Position numbers and translations under genes: made by a program
The notes under the pieces: model-generated
What the model saw: the letters and a program-made list of their open reading frames with translations, nothing else
What the model was told of the DNA's origin: nothing
The model's database searches: none
Part shown: piece by piece, positions 16,794 to 24,719 of the stretch
How positions within the stretch are numbered: the first letter of the stretch is position 1
Layout of the letters: each line of letters starts with the position of its first letter
DNA from: Bacteroidota bacterium
GTDB taxonomy: Bacteria; Bacteroidota; Bacteroidia; B-17B0; Aurantibacillaceae
Reading direction: 5' to 3'
Assembly (NCBI GenBank): GCA_019638705.1
Contig: JAHBTI010000001.1
Coordinates: 186,001 to 250,000 of the forward strand
Length of the DNA: 64,000 nt

Positions 16794-18235
16794 TTTCTCT
16801 GTTTGTTTACCTGTTCCTCTGCTATTTCGGTTTTATTATTTCCCCATGAACTGTATATGTAGGTGAGTACGCTTGCAATCTCGCGGTCATTAAGTCGCTG
16901 TGCAGGCATCTGGCTGTTATACTTTTTGCCGTTAACGGTTATTTCTCCTGAAAGACCATATAAAACCGTTTTTATTGCCCGTTCGGCGTTTTCATTCAGG
17001 TAATCTGATTTTGCCAGTGGCGGAAATGCGTTGGCAATCCCTTCTCCTGAAGCCTGATGACAGGCAAAGCAGGAAGTGTTGTATATTCTTTTACCCATTT
17101 CCATTTTTTCGCTGTGGCTCAATGCTTTTGCAGAACCGGCACCGTTTCCTGCCACAGGCACTTCATGAATGGTAGCGCCTTCGGGGTTATAAATTCCTTC
17201 AAGCACTTCTCCTTCAAATACCCTGATATTTTTTTCGCCTTCCACAGTTAATATACCCAAAGCTCCTTTATTGAATGTGCGGAATAAGGAGTGGTCAACC
17301 AGTATCAGGTTAGAAGGGACTTCTGCCTTAAATTCTACAATGGCAGAGCCACCCGCAGGTATTAATGTGGTTTGTACATTTTTATTGACAGCACTGCCGC
17401 CTTCCATATATACCCTGTCAAATATTTCGCCAATCACATGAAATGATGATACCAAATTAGGACCTCCGTTTCCGACAAAGAGCCTTACGGTTTCACCTGT
17501 TTTTGCCGTCAGTTTATTATCTCCTGTCAATGCTCCCTTGCTGCCGTTGAACAGCACATAATCGGGCTGTTCGTCATAGGCTTTCTGCATATCAAAAGGC
17601 TGTAATCCCTGGTCGCCATGCTTGCCTTTGGTATAAAAATCGCCCTGCATCACATAATATTCCCTGTCCACAGGCGGCAAGCCGCCTTCAGGTTCTACCA
17701 GTATAAGCCCGTACATACCGTTGGCAATGTGCATACCTACGGGCGCAGTAGCACAGTGATAAACATACAAGCCCGGATTTATCAACTTAAACTTAAAGGT
17801 TTTTTGCTGACCCGGTGCAACAAAGGAGGCTTCTGCACCGCCGCCCTGCCCCGTTACCGAGTGCAGGTCAATATTATGCGGCAGCTTGTTGTCGGGGTGA
17901 TTTTTAAGCGTAAACTCTACTTCATCGCCTACTCTTCCCCTGATAAACGAACCCGGAACTGTGCCGCCAAATGTCCAGAATACATACCTTACACCATCTG
18001 CAAGTTCTCCTTCCTTTTCCACGACCTCCATATCTACAATGAGCTTGGTAGCAGCCCTTTTGCCCACAGGTTTAGGCACAAAAGGAGGGCTTGTAAGCTC
18101 TGCTGTCATTGTTCCGCTTGCAACTATATCCGCAGCAACTGTTTTATTGCCGGCTGATGTGTTTGAGTTTTGATTACAAGCCAAAGCAAACATAACCATT
18201 ACCCCTGCTGTCATTACTTTTTTTATGTGTATCAT
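16790..18235 (-). CDS. nirK: Copper nitrite reductase with C-terminal cytochrome c domain
   Basis: NirK reduces nitrite to NO in the periplasm. From the ATG at 18235 (481 aa) it has a lipoprotein signal (lipobox LAC, Cys20), two cupredoxin domains and a fused cytochrome c. Type 1 copper ligands are His120 (LPHNIDLHS), Cys161, His169 and Met174. Type 2 ligands are His125, His160 and the His in LVDHSLFR. The catalytic Asp123 and the His of SFHVIGE are present. The C-terminal domain carries CFACH and a Met (NSQMPAQ) for one haem c, so electrons can enter through the fused cytochrome. The frame is open to 18298, but only the start at 18235 gives a proper signal peptide. Confidence 0.96.
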   Translation of the reverse strand: MIHIKKVMTAGVMVMFALACNQNSNTSAGNKTVAADIVASGTMTAELTSPPFVPKPVGKRAATKLIVDMEVVEKEGELADGVRYVFWTFGGTVPGSFIRGRVGDEVEFTLKNHPDNKLPHNIDLHSVTGQGGGAEASFVAPGQQKTFKFKLINPGLYVYHCATAPVGMHIANGMYGLILVEPEGGLPPVDREYYVMQGDFYTKGKHGDQGLQPFDMQKAYDEQPDYVLFNGSKGALTGDNKLTAKTGETVRLFVGNGGPNLVSSFHVIGEIFDRVYMEGGSAVNKNVQTTLIPAGGSAIVEFKAEVPSNLILVDHSLFRTFNKGALGILTVEGEKNIRVFEGEVLEGIYNPEGATIHEVPVAGNGAGSAKALSHSEKMEMGKRIYNTSCFACHQASGEGIANAFPPLAKSDYLNENAERAIKTVLYGLSGEITVNGKKYNSQMPAQRLNDREIASVLTYIYSSWGNNKTEIAEEQVNKQRK

Positions 18236-18281
18236 AGTTTTTAGAATTTTATTTTTAGTGGTTTTTATGTTTTTCAGAATA

Positions 18282-19643
18282 TTAAACAAGAGCCGCATTG
18301 TCCGGTGTATTTTCGGGAATTAACGCTTCGTCATTAGGTTTGCCGTACTTGATAAACTCGTAGATATATAATCCCACACCGGTAGCAAACATTGCCGCAC
18401 AGGCAATAACTATATAGAAGTGAACTTTGATTTCATTCTGCACATCACCAAACTCCATTCCCATTTTTCTTTCTAAGTAAACCTGCGCCACACCCGCTAC
18501 ACCAAAGCCAACCGTCATACCCATCATGCCTATATTGGCTAACCAAAAAGCATACGTGCCTCTTGCTGTTTCGTATAGTTTGCGCCCTGTCAGATTAGGC
18601 ATGGCATAGCTCACAAAGGCAAATACTATCATGGCATAAGCTCCCCAAAAAGCAAGGTGTCCGTGCATGGCTGTAACAAGCGTTCCGTGTGTGTACATAT
18701 TAACCTGCGGAAGCGTGTGTGCCAATCCTAACAATCCTGCACCTACAAACGCTACAATAGCAGTTCCTATAGTCCAATTCAATGCGATTTTATTCGGGTG
18801 TTTTTTCTCTCCCTTGCGGTACATGGCTATCGCAAACAATGCCATTCCCAAAAATGCCAGCGGCTCTAATGCCGAGAAAATTCCGCCTACAATAAGCCAC
18901 ATTTTGCCTGCGCCTATATAGTAATAATGGTGTCCTGTGCCGAGTATGCCCGATATAAAGGTGAGCCCTACAATGACATACAGCCATTTTTCTATTACTT
19001 CCCTGTCCACACCGGTTAGCTTAATGAGCAGGAAGGAGAGGATACCCCCAAGAATTAACTCCCACACGCCCTCAACCCAAAGGTGCACCACCCACCAACG
19101 GAAGAAGGAATCGGTAGTTTGGTTGTCAAACCATATCATGCCGGGCAGGTAAAGCAGAGCGGCAAATACCAAGCCCAATGTAAGCACCAATGCGGTAGTG
19201 GTGCGCTTTTTACTTTTAAACAGCGTGCCAAGTATCAAGCCCAAAAAGAGCAGAACATTGACCACTACCAAGTAATCCAACGGGCGCGGAATTTCCAGAA
19301 ATTTCCTGCCTTCCCAGTAATTAAAATGGTAGCCAACAACGGCAACAACGCCTACAACTGCCAAAGAAATCAGTTGAACATAAGCCCATTTGATACCTAC
19401 AAGTTCCCGTTCGGCTTCTTCGGGTATGATGTAATAAGCAGCTCCCATAAACCCTGTGAGCAACCATACTACCAACAAATTGGTATGTACGGCACGGGCA
19501 GTATTAAAAGGAATAAAATCGTGCAGCACATCGTACCCCACGCGGGAAAAGCCCATGATAAAACCATAAACAATTTGCAACACCAGCAACAACATGGCGA
19601 AAGCAAAAAACCAGTACGCTACTTTTTGACTTTTATATTTCAT
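18282..19643 (-). CDS. norB: Nitric-oxide reductase cytochrome b subunit (cNorB)
   Basis: The catalytic subunit of cytochrome-c-type NO reductase, a haem-copper-oxidase-family membrane protein that couples two NO to N2O. It is 453 aa with twelve predicted helices and no N-terminal quinol-oxidase extension, so it is cNor rather than qNor. Conserved segments include VHTNLLVVWLLTGFMGAAYY, the active-site helix FFRWWVVHLWVEGVWELI, GTGHHYYYIGAGKMW and YTHGTLVTAMHGHLAFWGAY with haem and FeB histidines. It follows norC by 8 nt and precedes nirK by 46 nt. Confidence 0.96.
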   Translation of the reverse strand: MKYKSQKVAYWFFAFAMLLLVLQIVYGFIMGFSRVGYDVLHDFIPFNTARAVHTNLLVVWLLTGFMGAAYYIIPEEAERELVGIKWAYVQLISLAVVGVVAVVGYHFNYWEGRKFLEIPRPLDYLVVVNVLLFLGLILGTLFKSKKRTTTALVLTLGLVFAALLYLPGMIWFDNQTTDSFFRWWVVHLWVEGVWELILGGILSFLLIKLTGVDREVIEKWLYVIVGLTFISGILGTGHHYYYIGAGKMWLIVGGIFSALEPLAFLGMALFAIAMYRKGEKKHPNKIALNWTIGTAIVAFVGAGLLGLAHTLPQVNMYTHGTLVTAMHGHLAFWGAYAMIVFAFVSYAMPNLTGRKLYETARGTYAFWLANIGMMGMTVGFGVAGVAQVYLERKMGMEFGDVQNEIKVHFYIVIACAAMFATGVGLYIYEFIKYGKPNDEALIPENTPDNAALV

Positions 19644-19651
19644 AATTCAAG

Positions 19652-20095
19652 TTATTTAGTGTTTTTGTTAATTTTATATTCCGGTTTGGGAGGAAAGCCG
19701 TTGAGGTCTATTTCTCCTATCCATTTAAAAAAGGCAATCATGTCTTCTGCCTCACGGTCGCTGAAATTGTAAGCCACCATTTTTCTGCCTCGCGGAGACC
19801 ACGGTACAGATGATTGAAGAACGGCTTTTATATAGCCCTCACCTCTGCGTTCATACACTTTGGTAAGTTCGGGGGCGTAATAAGCACCCTCACCCATAAT
19901 TGTATGGCAGCCCATACAGTTATTGGCTTCCCACAATTTTTTTCCTGCAATTACTTCTTTACTGAGGTTTTCTTCGTGTGTTTTTACCGGCACTTCTTTT
20001 ACAAGTGTTTGAACGGACATCACAATAAAAACAGCAAACGTTACAATTGTTCCGCCAAAAAAGAAAACACGGGCATTTTTTTTAGATAATAACAT
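19652..20095 (-). CDS. norC: Nitric-oxide reductase cytochrome c subunit (NorC)
   Basis: A 147-aa membrane-anchored cytochrome c. One transmembrane helix spans residues ~10-31, followed by a periplasmic domain with haem site CMGCH (Cys60, Cys63, His64) and likely axial Met106 (RKMVAYNF). The conserved NCMGCHTIMGEGAYYAPEL segment is typical of NorC. It opens the nor/nir operon and supplies electrons to NorB. Confidence 0.95.
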   Translation of the reverse strand: MLLSKKNARVFFFGGTIVTFAVFIVMSVQTLVKEVPVKTHEENLSKEVIAGKKLWEANNCMGCHTIMGEGAYYAPELTKVYERRGEGYIKAVLQSSVPWSPRGRKMVAYNFSDREAEDMIAFFKWIGEIDLNGFPPKPEYKINKNTK

Positions 20096-20147
20096 AATTG
20101 ATAATATTATTTTGGTTGTACACTATTTTTCTTTAAAGTCAACGGTA

Positions 20148-20155
20148 CAAAGTTG
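20148..20155 (-). promoter_or_regulatory. Candidate -7 element of the nor/nir operon
   Basis: The minus strand reads CAACTTTG, seven of eight matches to TAnnTTTG counting free positions. It lies 58.5 bp from the centre of the operator at 20197-20216, so the activator would bind near -63, a class I-like position. No good -7 element exists at the class II distance. Confidence 0.4.
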
Positions 20156-20196
20156 GGTGCTGTCTGTTTCATAAAACAGGACTTCTATTACAGAGT

Positions 20197-20216
20197 TTTG
20201 TGATTTATATCACAAA
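20197..20216 (-). promoter_or_regulatory. CRP/FNR-family operator of the nor/nir operon
   Basis: TTTGTGA and TCACAAA are perfect inverted 7-bp arms around a 6-bp spacer. This is the canonical TGTGA-N6-TCACA site and the best palindrome of this type in the window. It lies between norC and the regulator gene. The regulator's recognition helix carries the Arg-Glu...Arg pattern that reads TGTGA in CRP. Confidence 0.8.
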
Positions 20217-20271
20217 GTTTGTACATGGAATTTTTTGGCTTGGCGTGGGTGTTTTTGCAAACGGAGCGGAT

Positions 20272-21006
20272 TTAATAAGAAATATTGGCAATCTGCTTCA
20301 ACTTAGGCAGGTCAATAATTTTAATCTTTTTCCCTTCAATGGCAATTATTTTGTCGGCATAAAATTCAGATAGAAAGCGAGTAGCCGTTTCGCGTACAGT
20401 TCCTGCTATTCCGGCAAGTTCATCACGTTTCAGATTAACATTAACGGTGTTGCTGTCAGATTCAAACCCGTAAGTGTCCTTTAATATTAAAATAGATTCT
20501 GCCACACGTTCGCGCACCGTTTTCTGCGCCATGTGCATTACTTTTTCTTCGGCATTGCGCATATCGTCTGCCAGTATTTTAATAAAACGCAGGGCAAGTT
20601 GGCTGTTGTTTTTAATCATTTCAAAAATGAATGTTTTCGGAAACAGGCAAAGCTCCGTATCGCTTATGGCAACTGCCGAACATGAAAACCTTTCGTTGCT
20701 CAACACCGAGCGATAACCAAGCAAATCACTTTCTTTGGCAAAACGCACTATCTGCTCTCTGCATTCAAAACCCGATTTTGAAATTTTTACTTTGCCTTTG
20801 GTTATAATATAGATACCCGAAGGAATTTGCCCCTCCTTAAAAATTAATTCTCCCTGGCTAAATTTCAAATCGCTCCGCTCCGTTTTTAATTGCTCTATCT
20901 CATCATCGGTAAGGCAGTTAAAAACAGAGTAATTGCGAGTTAAGCAGGTATTGCAATACCCGCAATTTGTTTCTTTATGCACCAAATGTTCAGCCATGGT
21001 TTTCAT
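20272..21006 (-). CDS. CRP/FNR-family transcription regulator, likely denitrification activator
   Basis: 244 aa. A cyclic-nucleotide-binding-fold domain (about 40-150: FSQGELIFKEGQIPSGIYIITKGKVKI), a dimer helix and a C-terminal winged helix. The HTH KRDELAGIAGTVRETATRFL has Arg-Glu-x-x-x-Arg as in CRP, expected to read TGTGA. The N-terminus holds four cysteines (15, 18, 21 and 31; NCGYCNTC...NC), which could bind an Fe-S cluster as in FNR, though the spacing differs from E. coli FNR. Its position beside norC and the matching sites before nos, nor, itself and the fasciclin gene make it the likely local activator. The signal (O2, NO or redox) is not shown by the sequence. Confidence 0.9.
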   Translation of the reverse strand: MKTMAEHLVHKETNCGYCNTCLTRNYSVFNCLTDDEIEQLKTERSDLKFSQGELIFKEGQIPSGIYIITKGKVKISKSGFECREQIVRFAKESDLLGYRSVLSNERFSCSAVAISDTELCLFPKTFIFEMIKNNSQLALRFIKILADDMRNAEEKVMHMAQKTVRERVAESILILKDTYGFESDSNTVNVNLKRDELAGIAGTVRETATRFLSEFYADKIIAIEGKKIKIIDLPKLKQIANISY

Positions 21007-21023
21007 GTATTTGAAAGTATAAA

Positions 21024-21031
21024 CGAAAATA
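21024..21031 (-). promoter_or_regulatory. -7 element of the CRP/FNR regulator gene
   Basis: The minus strand reads TATTTTCG, one mismatch from TAnnTTTG. Its last base is exactly 36.5 bp from the centre of the nearer TGA-N6-TCA site at 21055-21066, the same spacing as at nos. Confidence 0.5.
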
Positions 21032-21054
21032 CAAGTTTGTACCCTGATGCAACA

Positions 21055-21088
21055 TGATTATTGTCAGACTGCCTCATGATACTTGTCA
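21055..21088 (-). promoter_or_regulatory. Two tandem CRP/FNR-type sites upstream of the regulator gene
   Basis: TGATTATTGTCA (21055-21066) and TGATACTTGTCA (21077-21088; arms ATGA/TCAT) both keep TGA-N6-TCA spacing. They are 22 bp apart centre to centre, about two helical turns. The nearer one has class II geometry to the -7 element, which suggests autoactivation with a second upstream dimer. Confidence 0.6.
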
Positions 21089-21187
21089 TACATTGAACTT
21101 ATTGTGTGGACAAACCTCAATAGTATTTCTGTTACATTAAGGCATAGCAACTGATACAGGGTTCGCCGGTACGATACAGAAGAACAT

Positions 21188-21227
21188 AAAAAAACCGCAA
21201 GCATTATACAACACTTACGGTTTTTTC
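21188..21227 (-). terminator. Rho-independent terminator downstream of the fasciclin gene
   Basis: ACCGCAAG (21194-21201) pairs with CTTACGGT (21214-21221) with one mismatch. It is flanked by A and T runs on both sides, so it can terminate the leftward fasciclin transcript before the regulator promoter. Confidence 0.75.
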
Positions 21228-21255
21228 GGTTATCAATTAAAAAATGAAAACGTTT

Positions 21256-21810
21256 TTACTGTGGTGGCAGCAATACTTTATTTATCACATGAATAATACC
21301 GTTTGAAGTAGGTATGGAAGCAATAATTTCCGCATCGTTCACAAAAATTTTATCGCCCTGTTTGGTTATTTTTATCTTTTTGGCGTTTACCTGCTCAAAC
21401 TCCATACCGTCGCTTAACAACGATGTGCGCAAAGAACCCACATAAGTATGATATTCCAAAATATTGGATAAATCATTTTTCTTTTCAGGTTTCAGTAGTT
21501 CTTCTACCGTGCCTTTGGGCAGTTGGTCAAAAGCCGCATTAACAGGTGCAAATACGGTAAATGGACCGGCATTGCTCAGGGCATCTACCAAGCCTGCCGC
21601 TTTAACGGCTGCTACCAGCGTGGTATGGTCTTTACTTTTAATGGCTACTTGCACAATGTTCGGATTAGAAACATCGTCTTGCACGCCTGATTGTCCTGTA
21701 CCCGGAGCTGCTGCTTCGGTGTTTGAATTGGCGGATTGCCCGCTTTCGGCTGAATTGCATGAGGCTGCTATCAGAGCAACCGAACACGCTAATATGATTA
21801 CTTTTTTCAT
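21256..21810 (-). CDS. Fasciclin-domain lipoprotein
   Basis: 184 aa. A lipoprotein signal (lipobox AASC, Cys17), an Ala/Ser/Gly linker and one fasciclin (FAS1) domain. The domain shows H1-type sequence GLVDALSNAGPFTVFAPVNAAFDQLPKGTVEELL and the H2-type ending NGIIHVINKVLLPP. FAS1 domains usually mediate adhesion or protein contact. Its promoter carries a CRP/FNR-type site with the same spacing as the nos promoter, so it is probably induced with denitrification. Its own role there is unknown. A terminator separates it from the regulator gene. Confidence 0.92.
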   Translation of the reverse strand: MKKVIILACSVALIAASCNSAESGQSANSNTEAAAPGTGQSGVQDDVSNPNIVQVAIKSKDHTTLVAAVKAAGLVDALSNAGPFTVFAPVNAAFDQLPKGTVEELLKPEKKNDLSNILEYHTYVGSLRTSLLSDGMEFEQVNAKKIKITKQGDKIFVNDAEIIASIPTSNGIIHVINKVLLPPQ

Positions 21811-21843
21811 TTTATTTTGTTTTTTGTTATCAGTTTACGCAGG

Positions 21844-21851
21844 TAAAATTA
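21844..21851 (-). promoter_or_regulatory. -7 element of the fasciclin gene
   Basis: The minus strand reads TAATTTTA, one mismatch from TAnnTTTG. Its final base is exactly 36.5 bp from the centre of the operator at 21875-21886. Confidence 0.5.
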
Positions 21852-21874
21852 TGTACAAAAACCAACAGGATTTA

Positions 21875-21886
21875 TGACGAAAGTCA
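21875..21886 (-). promoter_or_regulatory. CRP/FNR-type operator of the fasciclin gene
   Basis: TGACGAAAGTCA, within TATGACGAAAGTCATT, has 4-bp arms ATGA/TCAT around N6. It resembles the nos site (TATGA arms) and has identical spacing to its -7 element. Confidence 0.65.
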
Positions 21887-21953
21887 TTATTGCACCTAAT
21901 ATAAATCAGTTATTGGCTAAAATTAGCGTTAAAAATGAATTTTAATTTCTTTT

Positions 21954-23612
21954 TCAATTCACCCCCAACAACTCCTTAGCATTTACCAAAGCCGATTGTG
22001 TCGGATTTCCCGTACTCAGCATTTTTGCAATTTCGGTAATGCGTTCTTCGCTGTTTAACTGTTTAATGTAAGAGGTGGTTTTTTCTTCGTTGTCTTTTTT
22101 ATACACAAACAAATGATGTGCGCCTTTGCTTGCCATTTGCGGCAAATGCGTAATCACAATAACCTGCATGGCATTGCCCATGTTCAGTAAAATGTTGCCA
22201 ATTTTATCTGCCACATCGCCGCTTACGCCTGTGTCAATTTCATCAAAAATAATGGCAGGCAGTTGTTTTTTGGTGGCAAGCAGGGCTTTTAAACTTAGCA
22301 TAAGGCGCGAGAGTTCACCGCCGCTTGCCACTTTGTGCAGTTCGTTTAATGTTGCGCCTTTGTTGGCAGAAAACAAAAATTTCACTTCGTCAAAACCTGT
22401 TTGGCTTAATGCTGTTTGTTGCGTAAGCTCAATTTTAAAATTGGCATTTTCCATAGAAAGACTTGCCAATAATTCTTTCACGCGCTTTTCAATGTCAGGA
22501 ATTATTTTGCTGCGCTGTGCCGATACATCTTTTGCCAACTTTACACAATTGGCATTTAAACTTTGAATTTGCTTTTGCGTTTTTTCAATCTCATGTTCCA
22601 GCGAAGAAAATTGCGCTAATTTAGTTTCAATCTCTATTTTTACGGCAAGCAATTCTTCCTCGTTAGTTACACTGTGTTTTTTAAGCAAACGGTTCAGTTT
22701 ATCCATTTTTGCATTTACCTCTTCCAATTTTTGAGTGTCAAAAATTACTTCGCTTTCCGCATCTTCCAATTCGTTTGCCAATTCTTTCAATTCAATGTAC
22801 ACAGAATTTACACGCTCATAAAAATCCGAATATTGTTTCCCGAATTTTGAAATGCTTTGCAATTCTTGTTTCACACGGCTTAACGCACTCAACACATTTT
22901 CATCACCGCCGTTTATGGCGTTGGCAGAATTAAGCAATTTACTTTTTATGCTTTCGGCATTTTCAAGCGCGCTGCTTTCTTCTTCCAACGTTTTTAATTG
23001 CCCTGCTTTAATGTCGCTTTCTTCCAGTTCGCTGAACAAAAACTGAAAATAATCCAATTCTTTGCGTGCCTGAACTTCCTTTTCCTGCAAAGTGTTTAAA
23101 GAAGATTGCAATTTGTTGAGGGTTGAAAATTCGGTTTTGTATGCTTTAAATAAATTAAGAGTTCCCGCAAACGCATCAAGGGTTTCCAACTGAAAATTGC
23201 TTTTGTTCAGCAACAAGGTTTGGTGTTGCGAATGAATGTCAATTAAATGTTCAGCCAATGTTTTTAAAACGTTCAACCCGACAGGCGTGTCATTTAAAAA
23301 ACTGCGCGATTTTCCCTCCGCGCTTATTTCGCGCCGAAGAATGATGGTGCTGTCTTTATCCAAATCATTTTCTTCAAAGAAAAAATGGAGGTCTAAGTTT
23401 TTCACATCAAATTCAGCTTCTATCACACACTTTTTTGTTTTGTCCTGCAAGGCTGCCAAATCTGCACGGTTGCCCAGAGCCAAGCCCAATGCTTCCAAAA
23501 AAATAGATTTTCCTGCGCCTGTTTCGCCCGTTATCACGGTTAAGTGCCCGGGAAAATTTACGTCCATTTCATTAATGAGTGCAAAATTGCTTATGTATAG
23601 TTTTTTAAGCAT
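21954..23612 (-). CDS. recN: DNA repair protein RecN
   Basis: An SMC-like ATPase of double-strand-break repair. It is 552 aa with Walker [18 protein letters not shown] near residue 30, a long central coiled coil (about 150-370), signature [17 protein letters not shown] and Walker [20 protein letters not shown]. The length and architecture are normal for RecN. It is divergent from rpoD, with about 200 nt between the starts. Confidence 0.96.
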   Translation of the reverse strand: MLKKLYISNFALINEMDVNFPGHLTVITGETGAGKSIFLEALGLALGNRADLAALQDKTKKCVIEAEFDVKNLDLHFFFEENDLDKDSTIILRREISAEGKSRSFLNDTPVGLNVLKTLAEHLIDIHSQHQTLLLNKSNFQLETLDAFAGTLNLFKAYKTEFSTLNKLQSSLNTLQEKEVQARKELDYFQFLFSELEESDIKAGQLKTLEEESSALENAESIKSKLLNSANAINGGDENVLSALSRVKQELQSISKFGKQYSDFYERVNSVYIELKELANELEDAESEVIFDTQKLEEVNAKMDKLNRLLKKHSVTNEEELLAVKIEIETKLAQFSSLEHEIEKTQKQIQSLNANCVKLAKDVSAQRSKIIPDIEKRVKELLASLSMENANFKIELTQQTALSQTGFDEVKFLFSANKGATLNELHKVASGGELSRLMLSLKALLATKKQLPAIIFDEIDTGVSGDVADKIGNILLNMGNAMQVIVITHLPQMASKGAHHLFVYKKDNEEKTTSYIKQLNSEERITEIAKMLSTGNPTQSALVNAKELLGVN

Positions 23613-23677
23613 GAGGCTAAATTTCAGGGAAAAGTCGGGCTTAAAAAAATGTTATTTTCAACATCGTTCACTAAGTC

Positions 23678-23719
23678 AAAAGGGTATTTCACACAATAAA
23701 AAGGGTATTTCACACAATA
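23678..23719. repeat. Perfect 21-bp tandem duplication in the rpoD leader
   Basis: The unit of 21 bp containing GGGTATTTCACACAATA occurs twice in a row (23678-23698 and 23699-23719) with no mismatch. It sits between recN and rpoD, about 95 bp before the rpoD start codon. Confidence 0.9.
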
Positions 23720-23814
23720 AAACGCATAGTTCGCATTTTTTGCACAAAACCACTCCCAACTTTTTTTCTGCCACGGGCGTATTAATATACCAAACACCGC
23801 AAACAATTTTTATT

Positions 23815-24681
23815 ATGAGGCAGTTAAAAATTACCAAACAAATTACCAACCGCGAAACCGCATCGCTGGATATGTATTTGCAAGACATTGGTCGCGTAGA
23901 ATTAATTTCACCGCAGGACGAAGTGATACTTGCCCAAAAAATAAAAACAGGCGATAAAAACGCACTCAATAAATTAGTGAATGCCAATTTGCGCTTTGTG
24001 GTATCGGTGAGCAAGCAATACCAAAATCAGGGCATCAGCCTGCCCGACTTAATTAACGAGGGAAATCTCGGGTTAATAAAAGCCGCACAGCGTTTTGACG
24101 AAACGCGCGGGTTTAAATTTATTTCTTACGCCGTGTGGTGGATACGCCAAAGTATTTTACAGGCACTGGCAGAACAAAGCCGCATTGTGCGTTTGCCGCT
24201 GAATAAAATTGGCGCAATTAACCGCATAAACAAAACGCTTTCTAAAATGGAGCAGGAAATGGAGCGCGAACCAAGCTACGATGAAATAAGCGAAATGGTG
24301 GACATGGTGCCGAAAGAAATTTATGAAACCATGCGCAACAATGGTCGCCACCTGAGTATGGACGCGCCTTTAAATGCCACCGAAGACGGCGGAACAATGT
24401 ATGATTTGCTGCAAAACGACGGCGCGGCTCAGCCCGACAAAGATTTGATGAGCGAGAGTTTGCGCAAGGAAATTTTTCGTGCACTTGATACACTTACCGA
24501 GCGCGAAGCCGATGTGGTAAAATTATTTTTCGGCTTGGGCAGTTATCCTCAGCTTTCGCTGGAAGAAATAGGCGAAAAATTTGACCTTACCCGAGAGCGC
24601 GTGCGTCAGATAAAAGAAAAAGCCGTGCGCCGTTTAAAACACGGTTCGCGAAGCAGGTTGCTGAAAGCATATTTGGGATAG
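23815..24681 (+). CDS. rpoD: Primary sigma factor RpoD/SigA (short Bacteroidota type)
   Basis: A 288-aa sigma-70 factor without region 1.1, the known form of the housekeeping sigma in Bacteroidota. Region 1.2 ([21 protein letters not shown]), region 2 ([49 protein letters not shown]), region 3 and region 4 ([29 protein letters not shown]) are all present. The start at 23815 follows the upstream non-coding stretch. The open frame continues upstream to 23236 but overlaps recN and has no sigma-like sequence. This protein is the expected reader of the TAnnTTTG promoters listed here. Confidence 0.97.
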   Translation: MRQLKITKQITNRETASLDMYLQDIGRVELISPQDEVILAQKIKTGDKNALNKLVNANLRFVVSVSKQYQNQGISLPDLINEGNLGLIKAAQRFDETRGFKFISYAVWWIRQSILQALAEQSRIVRLPLNKIGAINRINKTLSKMEQEMEREPSYDEISEMVDMVPKEIYETMRNNGRHLSMDAPLNATEDGGTMYDLLQNDGAAQPDKDLMSESLRKEIFRALDTLTEREADVVKLFFGLGSYPQLSLEEIGEKFDLTRERVRQIKEKAVRRLKHGSRSRLLKAYLG

Positions 24682-24683
24682 GA

Positions 24684-24719
24684 GGAAAGACACACAAAAA
24701 AATTTGCCGTCTTTTTTTA
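24684..24719 (+). terminator. Weak candidate terminator after rpoD
   Basis: AAAGAC (24686-24691) can pair with GTCTTT (24709-24714), followed by further T. The stem is short and the loop long, so this is a tentative call between the convergent rpoD and lpxK genes. Confidence 0.35.

Noticed and set aside
18236..18298. Extended nirK start overlapping norB
   Set aside because: It would put a polar stretch before the lipoprotein signal. The ATG at 18235 gives a normal signal and avoids overlap.
20272..20280. Cyclic AMP receptor protein proper (CRP)
   Set aside because: The N-terminal cysteine cluster and location beside norC argue for an FNR/DNR-like sensor. cAMP-binding residues could not be confirmed.
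23236..23814. N-terminal extension of rpoD into recN
   Set aside because: The frame is open but overlaps recN antisense and encodes no sigma-like sequence. Region 1.2 begins just after the ATG at 23815.
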